Positions 8,082 to 16,700 of a DNA stretch of 43,704 nt are shown one piece after another. Positions within the stretch are counted from its first letter, which is position 1. Each line of letters starts with the position of its first letter. The notes under the pieces are model-generated. The model was not told where the DNA came from. It did not search any database and saw nothing but the letters and a program-made list of their open reading frames with translations. Source of the DNA: Sulfurimicrobium sp964552675 (GTDB lineage Bacteria; Pseudomonadota; Gammaproteobacteria; Burkholderiales; Sulfuricellaceae); assembly GCA_964552675.1 (NCBI GenBank), contig CAZKHJ010000021.1:1-43704 (forward strand), in the 5' to 3' direction. The position numbers and the translations under genes were made by a program.

Positions 8082-9605
8082 TTATCCCCTCATCACCGGA
8101 ATCTTGCCGATTCGCGCCTGCCATTCAGCCGGCCCGGTCTGGTGCACCGAAGTGCCCTTGCTGTCCACCGCCACCGTCACCGGCATGTCCTGCACCACGA
8201 ATTCGTAGATCGCCTCCATGCCCAGATCTGCGAAGGCAATCACCCTGGCCGATTTGATCGCCTTGGCCACCAGATAGGCCGCGCCCCCCACCGCCATGAG
8301 ATAGACCGCCTGGTGCCGGCGGATGCTCTCGATCGCCGCCGGGCCGCGTTCGGCCTTGCCGATCATTCCGATCAGGCCGGTCTTGTCGAGCATCATGTCG
8401 GTGAACTTGTCCATGCGCGTGGCCGTGGTGGGGCCTGCCGGGCCGACCACCTCGTCGCGCACCGGGTCGACCGGGCCGACGTAATAGATGAAACGGTTGG
8501 TGAAATCCACGCCGGGCGGCAAGCCCTCCCCTTTGGCAAACAGGTCGGCAATGCGCTTGTGCGCCGCGTCGCGCCCGGTGAGCAGCTTGCCCGTCAGCAG
8601 CAGGGCCTCGCCCGGCTTCCAGTTGGCGATTTCCTCGCGCGTAATGGTATCGAGGTTGACGCGCCGCGCATCGGGCGCGGGCTGCCAGTCCACCTTGGGC
8701 CAGGCATCGAGGGCAGGCGGAGTCAGCACCGCCGGGCCGCTGCCGCCGAGGGTGAAATGCACATGGCGGGTGGCGGCGCAGTTGGGAATCATCGCCACCG
8801 GCAGGCCGGCGGCGTGGGTCGGATAATCCCGGATCTTCACGTCCACCACGGTGGTGAGGCCACCCAGCCCCTGCGCACCGATGCCCAGCGCGTTGACCTT
8901 GCCGTACAGCTCCAGACGCAGTTCCTCCACCCGGTTTTGCGGGCCGCGCGCCTGCAGTTCGTGGATGTCCACCGGCTCCATCAGGGCTTCCTTGGCCAGC
9001 AGCATGGCCTTTTCCGCCGTGCCGCCAAGGCCGATGCCCAATATCCCCGGCGGACACCAGCCCGCGCCCATGGTGGGCACGGTTTTCAGCACCCAGTCCA
9101 CCAGGCTGTCCGAAGGATTGAGGATGACGAATTTGGACTTGTTTTCCGAGCCGCCGCCCTTGGCCGCAAGGGTGATTTCCACCTTGTCGCCGGGGACGAT
9201 CTCGTAATGGATCACCGCCGGGGTATTGTCGCGCGTGTTGCGGCGCGCACCTGCCGGATCGGCCACCACCGAGGCGCGCAGGATGTTGTCGGGGTGGCTG
9301 TAGGCGCGGCGCACCCCTTCGTTCACCATGTCGCTGACGCCCATCGTGCTTTCCCAGCGCACTGCCATGCCCACCCTGATGAAAGCCACCACGATGCCGG
9401 TGTCCTGGCAGATGGGGCGACGCCCCTCCGCGCTCATGCGCGAATTGGTGAGAATCTGGGCGATGGCATCGCGCGCGGCGGGAGACTGCTCGCGCTGATA
9501 GGCTTCGCCCAGCGCCTGGATGTAATCGAGGGGATGGTAATAGGAAATGAACTGCAAGGCGTCGGCAATGCTGGAGATGAAGTCTTCCTGGCGGATGGTG
9601 GTCAT
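8082..9605 (-). CDS. fumA: Class I fumarate hydratase ([4Fe-4S])
   Basis: Interconverts fumarate and malate in the TCA cycle; oxygen-sensitive because of its iron-sulfur cluster. The 507 residues match class I fumarases with fused alpha and beta parts. Cluster-ligand cysteines are seen in RPICQDTG, GAGWCPPGILG and IPNCAATRH, with the NTRDNTPAVIH and GGGSENKSKF segments. The C-terminal beta domain has RDAAHKRIADL, GPTTATRMDKFTDMML and the final VDSKGTSVHQTGPAEW. The start is supported by alignment of the first residues (TTIRQEDFISSIADALQFISYYHP); the ribosome site is weak. A MITE-like repeat begins 31 bases upstream, so the promoter must lie inside or beyond it. Confidence 0.95.
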   Translation of the reverse strand: MTTIRQEDFISSIADALQFISYYHPLDYIQALGEAYQREQSPAARDAIAQILTNSRMSAEGRRPICQDTGIVVAFIRVGMAVRWESTMGVSDMVNEGVRRAYSHPDNILRASVVADPAGARRNTRDNTPAVIHYEIVPGDKVEITLAAKGGGSENKSKFVILNPSDSLVDWVLKTVPTMGAGWCPPGILGIGLGGTAEKAMLLAKEALMEPVDIHELQARGPQNRVEELRLELYGKVNALGIGAQGLGGLTTVVDVKIRDYPTHAAGLPVAMIPNCAATRHVHFTLGGSGPAVLTPPALDAWPKVDWQPAPDARRVNLDTITREEIANWKPGEALLLTGKLLTGRDAAHKRIADLFAKGEGLPPGVDFTNRFIYYVGPVDPVRDEVVGPAGPTTATRMDKFTDMMLDKTGLIGMIGKAERGPAAIESIRRHQAVYLMAVGGAAYLVAKAIKSARVIAFADLGMEAIYEFVVQDMPVTVAVDSKGTSVHQTGPAEWQARIGKIPVMRG

Positions 9606-9636
9606 GGGAAACGCCTCACTGGATGTGCTGATTATG

Positions 9637-9814
9637 TAATTATCCTGGAAACCTCAGTTCGTTTACCGCAAAGTCGCGAAGGCGCAAAGAAAACGAGGAC
9701 ATGGAGATTATCTGGCATTCACCAGTCGGGTGTCTGGACGATTCAGATAATGCATTGTTTTTACTTTGCGTTCTTTGCGCCTTTGTGGTTCAACTGCTTT
9801 TTTCAGGATTATTA
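9637..9814. repeat. MITE-like dispersed repeat, copy B (short form, intact terminal repeats)
   Basis: This 178-bp copy has the clearest ends: TAATTATCCTG (9637-9647) and CAGGATTATTA (9804-9814) are inverted repeats matching at 10 of 11 positions. Compared with copies A and C it lacks about 60 internal bases, including the CCGCTGAAGCGG palindrome. It lies in the 354-base gap between the fumarase and the polysaccharide cluster. In the rest of that gap (9815-9959) I see nothing recognisable. Confidence 0.8.
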
Positions 9815-9959
9815 TCATACTGGATTTCCCAGATTGGCATGGCGCTCCTCCCGGCTTGCCACCCCTTTCCGACTAGGCTGCCAGGCTATCGTCACGCTCT
9901 TGCCACGCTCAGGGAAAACATCATTGCCAGGTTCAGCACAACATGTACTTTCTTGCCCC

Positions 9960-10769
9960 TCAAAAATCCGCTTTCCGGTTCGGTCGCCAGCTCATGCCCA
10001 GAGAGTAGAAGGCGACGAAGGCCATGATGTCAAAAAACAGTCCGAAAACCAGGTAGAACAGCGGCATGAACAGCAGCGAGGCGTGATGGATGATGCTGGC
10101 GTGCAGGAGGTATTGCAGGGGAATGGCCAGCACAAAAAAGAGCTGGGTCATGAGAGTGAGGGCGATTTTCTGGGTCAGCCCGAAATCGAAGACGTAGTAG
10201 GTCGCGCCCAGAATCCAGGGAATCAGGGCCAGCAGCAGGATACCGATCATCAGGCTGTTGGCGACATAATCTTCGAGCCGATAGGGGAAAGACGCCGGAA
10301 TAAAGGCGAAATATAGCAGCGCGGTGGCCTGGATCAACAGCACGGCGCGCAGGATGTAAATCAGCGGCAGAAAACGCTCGGGTTTGACGAGATAACTCAG
10401 CAAAAACAGCAGCAGGCAGGCCACGGCAGTTCCCCACCACAAGGCGGCTGAGGGAAGCGGGGCCTCGACGCGGACTGCGGGGAGCCACAGGTCGTAGTAA
10501 CCCAGGTCGAAGGGACGCATGGTGACGCTCGCGGCGAAATCCAGACGGCTGGCCCAGAATTCCAGCAAAGCGCGCCAGAAATGCACCAGTTCGTCCAGCG
10601 CCAACAGCATCAGCAGATTGAATGCCAGCGGCAACAACAAGGCCAGCACCAGTTCGCCGCGCAGCAGGTGCAGGTAATACATGGATCGGTGAGTGCGTAT
10701 GGTGGCCCCGCCATAGCCACGGAAGCGCAGCTGGCGCAGCCGCGCCCGCCAGTGTTCGATGCTGGCCAT
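9960..10769 (-). CDS. Polytopic membrane protein ending the exopolysaccharide operon
   Basis: A 269-residue integral membrane protein with about six or seven hydrophobic segments (for example LVLALLLPLAFNLLMLLAL, VACLLLFLLSYLV, ILRAVLLIQATALLYFAFI, LMIGILLLALIPWILGATYY, LMTQLFFVLAIPLQYLL, LFMPLFYLVFGLFFDIM). It starts 2 bases after the stop of the YaiO-like gene and is the seventh gene of the cluster. I do not recognise a family. By position it may be a synthase accessory subunit or transporter, as PgaD or other small membrane partners are for processive synthases. The frame is open upstream of 10769, but that region codes for the YaiO-like protein. Confidence 0.75.
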   Translation of the reverse strand: MASIEHWRARLRQLRFRGYGGATIRTHRSMYYLHLLRGELVLALLLPLAFNLLMLLALDELVHFWRALLEFWASRLDFAASVTMRPFDLGYYDLWLPAVRVEAPLPSAALWWGTAVACLLLFLLSYLVKPERFLPLIYILRAVLLIQATALLYFAFIPASFPYRLEDYVANSLMIGILLLALIPWILGATYYVFDFGLTQKIALTLMTQLFFVLAIPLQYLLHASIIHHASLLFMPLFYLVFGLFFDIMAFVAFYSLGMSWRPNRKADF

Positions 10770-10771
10770 GG

Positions 10772-11587
10772 TCAGAAGTCCCAGAACCAGCCGGCTTCGA
10801 TGCCGTGACGCTGGTAGTAGGGGTTTTGATAGCCATCCAGACGAAGCTGGAAGCCGGTTTTCCGGTTCACCCATTCGCGCCAGGTGAGCAGCCAGGAACG
10901 GCTGCGGAAGTCCGACAGAAGCACAGTGTCGCCTGTCAGCTGGTAGGCTTCCCGGCCAGCTGACAGGCGCAGGGAAACCACCCGGTTTTTTTCGGCGCCG
11001 CGCGTGAGAGCGAGGAAAGCGGAGCTTGCCGCGACCCCGCCCGGATCGCTGACATTGAAGCGGGCGCCACCTTCCAGCGCCATGGGAACGGCGGCGACAT
11101 CGAAATAATAGGCGGCGGAGACTTGCAGGGCGTGGTCGCGGTGGACGTCCTTGGCCTGAATGGCCGAAAGACCTACGAAGGTCAGAAGATTCTGTTCTTC
11201 CAGCCATTTGCGGCCCAGGGCGAAATCCAGGCGCAAACGGGGCAGCGTGGCTCCACCTGCGCTGGTGCTGGCGGCAGCCTGCGCCAGCCAGCGGGCATCC
11301 AGGTTGCGCTGATATTGCGCGGCCAGAAGGGTGCCACTATCGCCGAATTCGGCCACTTGCGCCACTTCACCTTGCCAGTATTCGTCCGGGCTGGCTTGCA
11401 GCATGCCGCGCACATAAAGCGTGTGACGTCCGGGATAACCGCCGCTCAACTGGTAGGCGCCGCCGCCGGTTTCGATATAGCCGGTCATTTTCAGCGCCAG
11501 GGGCGGTTCTTCGGCAAATGCGAAACTGGGCGTCAGGGTGCCGGGCAACAGGGCCAGGCCCCAAAGAATCTGATGTCGGATTTTCAT
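10772..11587 (-). CDS. YaiO-like outer-membrane beta-barrel protein
   Basis: A 271-residue protein with a signal peptide (LWGLALLPGTLTPSFAFAEE), then alternating amphipathic strands rich in aromatic residues and ending in Phe (GIEAGWFWDF), as expected for an outer-membrane barrel. The pattern fits the YaiO/PgaA-barrel-like family found with synthase-dependent polysaccharide genes, where it would form or assist the export pore. ATGA overlap with the stop of the epimerase gene shows translational coupling. No TPR domain is present in this protein. Barrel call is confident; family call moderate. Confidence 0.75.
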   Translation of the reverse strand: MKIRHQILWGLALLPGTLTPSFAFAEEPPLALKMTGYIETGGGAYQLSGGYPGRHTLYVRGMLQASPDEYWQGEVAQVAEFGDSGTLLAAQYQRNLDARWLAQAAASTSAGGATLPRLRLDFALGRKWLEEQNLLTFVGLSAIQAKDVHRDHALQVSAAYYFDVAAVPMALEGGARFNVSDPGGVAASSAFLALTRGAEKNRVVSLRLSAGREAYQLTGDTVLLSDFRSRSWLLTWREWVNRKTGFQLRLDGYQNPYYQRHGIEAGWFWDF

Positions 11588-12744
11588 GATTTTGCCGGGC
11601 GCTCAAACAGGGCATCGACAATCTGCCGTGCCGCGCTGCCGTCGCCAAACGGGTTGGGCGCGGCGCGCATGGCGGCGTGTTGCCGGGGGTCGCGCCAGAG
11701 CGCGTCCACCGCTTCAGCGATATTTTGCTGTTGGGTGCCGACCAGCCGTCCTGCGCCCACTTCGATGAGCTCGGGGCGTTCAGTCGTTTCGCGCAGCACC
11801 AGGATGGGCACATGCAGGCTGGCGGCTTCTTCCTGTATGCCGCCGGAGTCGGTCAGCACCAGCCAGGCCCGTGTCAGCAGATCTAGCATGGCCGGGTAGG
11901 AAAGCGGCACGGTCAGGCGAATGCGCTCGGCCAGAGCGGCGGGCAGTTTGCCCAGCACGGCGTGAACGGTGCGTTTTACCGCCGGATTGGCGTGCACCGG
12001 CCAGACGAGAATGGTGTCCGGATAATCGTGCAGGATCTGCAAAACAGCCTTGGAAATCGACAGTAGCGGCGCTTCCCAGTTTTCGCGCCGGTGGGCCGTG
12101 ACCAGGATCAGCTTGCGTCCTTCCAGCCATTCCTGCGGCACTTCGCTGGCCGGGGCGGAACCTGCCTGGCTGTGTTTGCGAATCTGTTCCTGGCCCAGCA
12201 GCACGGCATCCACCACGGTGTTGCCTACCTGCCGGACCTGCGGCCCGCTGATGCCTTCCCGGGCAAGATTGGCGACGGCCTGGGCGGTGGGCGCGAAGTG
12301 CCAGCGCGCCAGACGGGCGACGAGCTCGCGATTTTTTTCTTCGGGAAAGGGGTCGTAATCATCGTGCGAGCGCAGTCCGGCTTCGACGTGAGCCACCGGA
12401 ATCTTGTGGTAAAAGGCCGCCAGGGCCGCCATCAGCGCGCTGGAGGTGTCGCCGTGGACCAGTACCGTGCGCGGTTTGGTTTCGGTGAGCACCTGTCCGA
12501 TTTTTTCGACCAGCAGGGCCGAGAGGTGCTCCAGCGTGTTGCTGGTACGGTTGAGGCGCAGGCTGTAGTCCGGATTCATGCCAAAAAAATCGTACATGGG
12601 GTCGGCCATGTCCTGATGTTGCCCGGTATGCAGCAGCGCGAGTCGCGCGCCGCGCCGAGCCAGCTCGTGGTACACCGGGGCCATCTTGATGATTTCCGGC
12701 CGGGTGCCCATGCACAACAGAAAGGTTTGCGGTTTTATGGCCAT
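11584..12744 (-). CDS. wecB: UDP-N-acetylglucosamine 2-epimerase (non-hydrolysing)
   Basis: Converts UDP-GlcNAc to UDP-ManNAc in the cytoplasm, supplying an activated sugar for surface polymers. The 386 residues carry family motifs: MGTRPEIIKMAPVYHEL, LLHTGQHQDMADPMYDFFG, VLVHGDTSSALMAALAAFY, VAHVEAGLRSHDDYDPFPEEKN, VTAHRRENW, PVHANPAVK, and LTDSGGIQEEAASLHVPILVLRETTERPE. It overlaps the deacetylase-like gene by 10 bases and the YaiO-like gene by 4. Its place inside the cluster suggests that the polymer contains ManNAc or a derivative; no UDP-ManNAc dehydrogenase is present nearby. Confidence 0.95.
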   Translation of the reverse strand: MAIKPQTFLLCMGTRPEIIKMAPVYHELARRGARLALLHTGQHQDMADPMYDFFGMNPDYSLRLNRTSNTLEHLSALLVEKIGQVLTETKPRTVLVHGDTSSALMAALAAFYHKIPVAHVEAGLRSHDDYDPFPEEKNRELVARLARWHFAPTAQAVANLAREGISGPQVRQVGNTVVDAVLLGQEQIRKHSQAGSAPASEVPQEWLEGRKLILVTAHRRENWEAPLLSISKAVLQILHDYPDTILVWPVHANPAVKRTVHAVLGKLPAALAERIRLTVPLSYPAMLDLLTRAWLVLTDSGGIQEEAASLHVPILVLRETTERPELIEVGAGRLVGTQQQNIAEAVDALWRDPRQHAAMRAAPNPFGDGSAARQIVDALFERPAKS

Positions 12745-14597
12745 GAGGTGGCTCCTGTCCTGACAGTCAAGCGGCAGTTCAGCGATTTGCCTGCTTCCGC
12801 AGTCACCAGCCAGGCGTCGTCGAGCTCGCGTATGCGGGTCTGGCCGTTTTCGGTTTCAGGGCGCTGGTAACGCTGTTTTGGCAGACGCCAGGTCATTTCG
12901 CCCAGGGATTGCGGCTGGCTGGCGATCAGGCGTTCGCCGCCATCTTCGCGAACGAGCTTCCAGTTTACCTGTTCGCGCCGGTTGAGAAATTCGGCCATGC
13001 GGGTCATGGTGTACCAGCGGAAACGCTTTTCGGCGAGCAGTTCGGACGTTCGCGCGAACCAGGTTTCAATGGCGCCAAAATAAAAATGCCAGCCTGGCGC
13101 ATGGGAATAAAAGGTCTTCACGCTGCCGGTGTCGGCGGTGAATTCAGCGATGGAAACCAGCCACTGGCGCAGATAGTCTTCCGGCATGTTTTCTTCGGCG
13201 GCTTCCTCGAAAGAAGCAATCTGGTTGAGGGTGAGAATGGGGAAAGACCAGATCTTGCGGGCTTGCAGCCTGCCGTCCCGATAACTCCGGGTGGGCGACA
13301 TGCCCGTGTTGCCGGTGAAATAATAGGCCAGCACGCCGCGTTGCTCGATCCAGCGGGTGACCCATTCCGGCTGGTTGCCCACCGGCGCAGAATATTCCAG
13401 CAGCGGGTGGCCAGCCTGGGCGCGCACGGCATCATCATTCAGCGTCAGCAGGGATTTCATTTCTTCCTCGTTGTCGTCCGAGGCATTCAGGCCAAAATAA
13501 TCGTGTATCCAGCCGCCGTGATTGCCCAGAGCATCCCCCCGGGCCTGAAAACGCGCTATCCAGCGCTGCATGGCCTGATTGTGCGCCAGATCCATGCCCG
13601 CCCGGTCGCCCGTGCGGTAGGCGTCCGGCCCGGCGGTAAAGTGGATGGAGAAAGGCCCCTGTTGCAGGAGGCCGCGCCGATCCAGCTCTTCCACGGCCGC
13701 AACAGCGGTGTTGGAATCCAGGTGCCAGTTGAAGACCAGCCCCCCGATGCCATCGGGCGAACTCATGAGAGTGGGCAGCCCCAGCAGGTTCACGGCAAAA
13801 TACCGCAAGGCGGCATGCAGCAACAGACCGTCCGTGCGTCCCTTGAGGCTGCCAAGCGGCAGATTGGCAAACAGCACACCCCCCTGGCCCAGCTTGCGTT
13901 CACCCAGCAGCAGGGAGCCGTCTGGCGCCTTCAGCAAGGCCCGGCCCGGGTATTCGCCCTCGGTCACGAAATGCGGGTAGTTGAGAAAACCGTATTGATA
14001 GGTGGTCAGGGCCAGCAGCACGGCATCGTCTTTCCAGGGTATGGCCTTGCCGGGCGGAATCTGCAGGAGCGTCATGTCCTCCTGACTTCCCATCGCAGCG
14101 CCGACGGCCGTGACTTTCTCCTTCAGCGATTCGAAACGGGCGTACTCGACGCCCACCAGCGGGGAAAGCAGGGCCTGTTTCTCGTCCTCGTCGCCTCGTC
14201 CCCGACGCGTCAGGGCGTCATAGGTGACAAACAGCCAGCCGCCCTGCTCGACGAAGCTCTGCAGGGGCGCGAGCAGGCGGTGGTCGCGGTAACGCAGGAT
14301 GCCGTCGGGCAGGATCATGGCGGCATAGCGGCGCGATGCGCGTCCCCAGACATCATGGCCCAGCAGTTCGGACAAATGCACCAATTCCACCGGCAGTCCT
14401 TCTTCGCGGGCGGCATCCAGCCAGATGGCCAGCGAGGGCTCGGAAGCGTCCATGCCATCCGGCGCGAGGATAACGATTGCCGTAAGCTGCTCCGGCTGAT
14501 CGCGCATGATCCAGGCGCGCCAGCCCAGAGCCAGCAGCAGCAGCGCCAGCGCCAGCCAGATGCCGGCAGGAATCTTTGCGGAAAATACGCCTTTCAT
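12735..14597 (-). CDS. Membrane-anchored polysaccharide-deacetylase-like protein with N-terminal GATase-like domain
   Basis: A 620-residue protein with an N-terminal signal anchor (IWLALALLLLALGW). Residues ~38-250 look like a ThuA/class I GATase-like fold (AIVILAPDGMDASEPS, AMILPDGILRYRDHR, FVEQGGWLFVTYDAL). The central and C-terminal part resembles CE4 NodB deacetylases: FNWHLDS, LGNHGGWIHDYFG, EYSAPVGNQPEW and YSHAPGWHFYFG stand where the Asp, His-His, Pro/Arg and His motifs are found. The two His of the second motif are four residues apart rather than three, so metal binding is uncertain. It probably modifies the nascent polymer in the periplasm. Four-base ATGA overlap with the preceding gene. 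Confidence 0.7.
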   Translation of the reverse strand: MKGVFSAKIPAGIWLALALLLLALGWRAWIMRDQPEQLTAIVILAPDGMDASEPSLAIWLDAAREEGLPVELVHLSELLGHDVWGRASRRYAAMILPDGILRYRDHRLLAPLQSFVEQGGWLFVTYDALTRRGRGDEDEKQALLSPLVGVEYARFESLKEKVTAVGAAMGSQEDMTLLQIPPGKAIPWKDDAVLLALTTYQYGFLNYPHFVTEGEYPGRALLKAPDGSLLLGERKLGQGGVLFANLPLGSLKGRTDGLLLHAALRYFAVNLLGLPTLMSSPDGIGGLVFNWHLDSNTAVAAVEELDRRGLLQQGPFSIHFTAGPDAYRTGDRAGMDLAHNQAMQRWIARFQARGDALGNHGGWIHDYFGLNASDDNEEEMKSLLTLNDDAVRAQAGHPLLEYSAPVGNQPEWVTRWIEQRGVLAYYFTGNTGMSPTRSYRDGRLQARKIWSFPILTLNQIASFEEAAEENMPEDYLRQWLVSIAEFTADTGSVKTFYSHAPGWHFYFGAIETWFARTSELLAEKRFRWYTMTRMAEFLNRREQVNWKLVREDGGERLIASQPQSLGEMTWRLPKQRYQRPETENGQTRIRELDDAWLVTAEAGKSLNCRLTVRTGATSWP

Positions 14598-15574
14598 GGC
14601 GCGCCTGTACCCTGTTTGTGGCTGGCGCGCGACAGGGACTGCCAGACCGATTCTTCCAGCACGTTCCAGCGACTGGCCCCGCGCAGGAAAGTCGCGTTGG
14701 ACAACCAGCGCGCGACGACATCATTGCTGCCATAGCGGTAGGCCAGCAGCGCCACCAGCCCCCAGGGGTAATTGTCCGAGCGCAGCGAAATCCATTCCTC
14801 GCCGTAGCGATTCAGCCATTCCGGCCAGCTCAGCATACCTGGCAGCGGGGCCATGTCGTGCAGCAGGGGAAAAAGATGGGCGACCTGGTAGGGATAAAAA
14901 AGCGGGAACGGGTCGGCGCTGTAAGGGTAGCTCCAGTGCAGGATGCCAGCTTCGTCCGTGGGGAAAACGCGCTCCATGGCGGCACGCAGGGATTCGGCGC
15001 GCTTGAGGCAGTATTCTGCGGCATCCGGGTTGCCGCGCGCCAGCAGGCTTTTGCCCGTGGCGTCCAGCGCGGAATAGATTTCGCTGTTGTCCATGAGCAG
15101 GGCGCTGCGGTTGCGTTGCGACACCCGGTAAACGCCCGTAGCCGGGTCGCGTAGCCGCTCCAGCAGACGCGCCGCGCGCAGCAGCTGGCTTTCTACCCAG
15201 TCGGGCGGTGTCTGGCCATCAGGCGCGGCCTGCTGCAACAGTTCGATCCACATGGCCAGCAGTGCGTCGTCCGCATCGGCGCTGGCGCAGCTGCGCCAGC
15301 CATAGGCGGTGCGGCAATAACGCAAAAAGCGCCCGTCCGCCAGCTGGCGCGGCAACAGCCAGCGAATCCAGGCCAGCGTCTCCGCCGGCGCGGTGTCGCC
15401 CAGCTGGCGCGCGGCCCAGAGCGCCTTGATGGCGAAATACGGGTCCACATAATCCCCCCTGGGGTAAACCGTGATCGCTCCGTCGGCCTGCTGGTAGTCT
15501 TTCAGGTCGAGCGCGGCCGCATGGCTGGCCAGCAAGCTCAGGACAAGCATGAAAATAGCCCGCAGAAAATTCAT
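14594..15574 (-). CDS. Secreted alpha/alpha-barrel glycoside-hydrolase-like protein
   Basis: A 326-residue protein with a signal peptide (MNFLRAIFMLVLSLLASHAAA), start chosen at 15574 for that reason; the frame is open further upstream but overlaps the bactofilin-like gene. The mature part alternates helices with conserved aromatic/acidic turns (YPRGDYVDPYFAIKALWAAR, SADADDALLAMWIELL, LMDNSEIYSALDATGK, ILHWSYPYSADPFPLFYPYQ, DNYPWGLVALLAYRYG). This resembles the (alpha/alpha)6 barrel of GH8-type endoglucanases and related hydrolases, which often accompany cellulose- or PNAG-type synthases and trim the polymer. No specific GH family is certain. It starts 34 bases after the bactofilin-like stop. 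Confidence 0.68.
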   Translation of the reverse strand: MNFLRAIFMLVLSLLASHAAALDLKDYQQADGAITVYPRGDYVDPYFAIKALWAARQLGDTAPAETLAWIRWLLPRQLADGRFLRYCRTAYGWRSCASADADDALLAMWIELLQQAAPDGQTPPDWVESQLLRAARLLERLRDPATGVYRVSQRNRSALLMDNSEIYSALDATGKSLLARGNPDAAEYCLKRAESLRAAMERVFPTDEAGILHWSYPYSADPFPLFYPYQVAHLFPLLHDMAPLPGMLSWPEWLNRYGEEWISLRSDNYPWGLVALLAYRYGSNDVVARWLSNATFLRGASRWNVLEESVWQSLSRASHKQGTGAP

Positions 15575-15608
15575 TCTGGATGACCCTGGAAATCCCGGGA
15601 GCCTGGCG

Positions 15609-16700
15609 TCATGCAGCTTTCTCCACCCACCCCCCCTCCCGGGCCCAGAGCGTGCCGTAAACGACAACCCCGGGTTCGACGCGGATACGGCGCGCGCTGA
15701 TGGTAGTGGGCAGTTCGGGAGTGCCGATCCGGCAGCCTGTCGCGAGCACGACTTCGCCTTCGCTGACCAGCGGGCCGCTGATCCGGCTGTTCTTGCCGAT
15801 GCGCAGCGCGCCGCCGGCCACGATGGCGCCATCCACCCGGCAATTGTCTTTCAGCAGCAGTTCCTGCTGGCTTTTGAGGGAGGATTGCAGCCAGCCGTGT
15901 TCCTGGATGGTTACGGCGCCGGTCGCCACGATATCGTGGCTGCAGCGCGCCCGGGTGGGTATTTCCAGCGCGCCGCGCACGAACCAGCGTTCGCCGGCGA
16001 ATTCGGCACGTGACGGAGGTTCCCAGGCGGTGTTTCCCTGCCAGGCGTGATCCGGCAAGGGCGTGCTGGCGCTGTTCTGGCCAAAGCGGATTTCGGGGGC
16101 GTGCAAGCGCTCAAAATGGACGTCTTCATGCAGTTCCAGACCTTCTGCGGACGAGGCGCGGCCATAGAGCTGACTGTTACTTGCAACGCGTATCCATCCG
16201 CCGGCATGGATCCAGCGCAAGACCATGCTGTCTTCCGCCAGCCGGATTTCGCTCCGGGCGAGAATGGCGCGGTAGGCCGCCAGACGGCCACCCTGGAAAT
16301 TTTTGCCCGCGTACACCTCTCCTTCAAAAAGAATGTGTTCCGGCAGCGCGAGATCGCCAGCGCCAATGACCAGGCGGTTCACCACCTGTCCGGAACTTTC
16401 ATCCGGCGTCGCGAGGAAGCGGGCACCGGTTCCGAGCAGGATTCCGCTCTGGCCCTGATTTGCAGTGAAAACTTCGTTGTCCTTGTCGCCCAGCGCAGGG
16501 AGCTGGTTAGCCAGATGTTCATCGATGAAGCGCTGAAAACTCTGCGCGAAATGCGCGACATTGCCATCATATTCACGCACCACCAGCAGGGGCTTGGCGT
16601 CGCGGCGGTAATGCAGCTCCAGCAGGGCGGGCAGCATGGGCAGGGCAAAGAGCAGGAATACGCTGCCCGCCAGCAGGAAAGTCCAGAGCAACGGCGTCAT
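15609..16700 (-). CDS. Membrane-anchored bactofilin/polymer-forming beta-helix protein
   Basis: A 363-residue protein with an N-terminal transmembrane helix (LLWTFLLAGSVFLLFALPML). Short beta-helix turns follow (LPEHILFEGEVYAGKNFQGG, CSHDIVATGAVTIQEHGWL, LLLKDNCRVDGAIVAGGALRIGKNSRISGPLVSEG, VEPGVVVYGTLWAREGGW), the pattern of polymer-forming cytoskeletal proteins (bactofilins) and of left/right-handed beta-helix surface proteins. The start at 16700 overlaps the GT2 stop by four bases (ATGA). Bactofilins usually lack a long membrane anchor, so this may be a scaffold holding the synthase at a fixed site, or a periplasmic beta-helix interacting with the polymer. Fold is fairly confident; role inferred. 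Confidence 0.72.
   Translation of the reverse strand: MTPLLWTFLLAGSVFLLFALPMLPALLELHYRRDAKPLLVVREYDGNVAHFAQSFQRFIDEHLANQLPALGDKDNEVFTANQGQSGILLGTGARFLATPDESSGQVVNRLVIGAGDLALPEHILFEGEVYAGKNFQGGRLAAYRAILARSEIRLAEDSMVLRWIHAGGWIRVASNSQLYGRASSAEGLELHEDVHFERLHAPEIRFGQNSASTPLPDHAWQGNTAWEPPSRAEFAGERWFVRGALEIPTRARCSHDIVATGAVTIQEHGWLQSSLKSQQELLLKDNCRVDGAIVAGGALRIGKNSRISGPLVSEGEVVLATGCRIGTPELPTTISARRIRVEPGVVVYGTLWAREGGWVEKAA

Noticed and set aside
7347..10316. A 989-codon open frame on the plus strand
   Set aside because: It runs antisense through DUF748, fumarase and a repeat, has His/Arg/Gly-rich composition typical of a high-GC shadow, and no recognisable domain.
12909..14735. A 608-codon plus-strand open frame
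   Set aside because: Antisense to the deacetylase-like gene, without ribosome site or domain.
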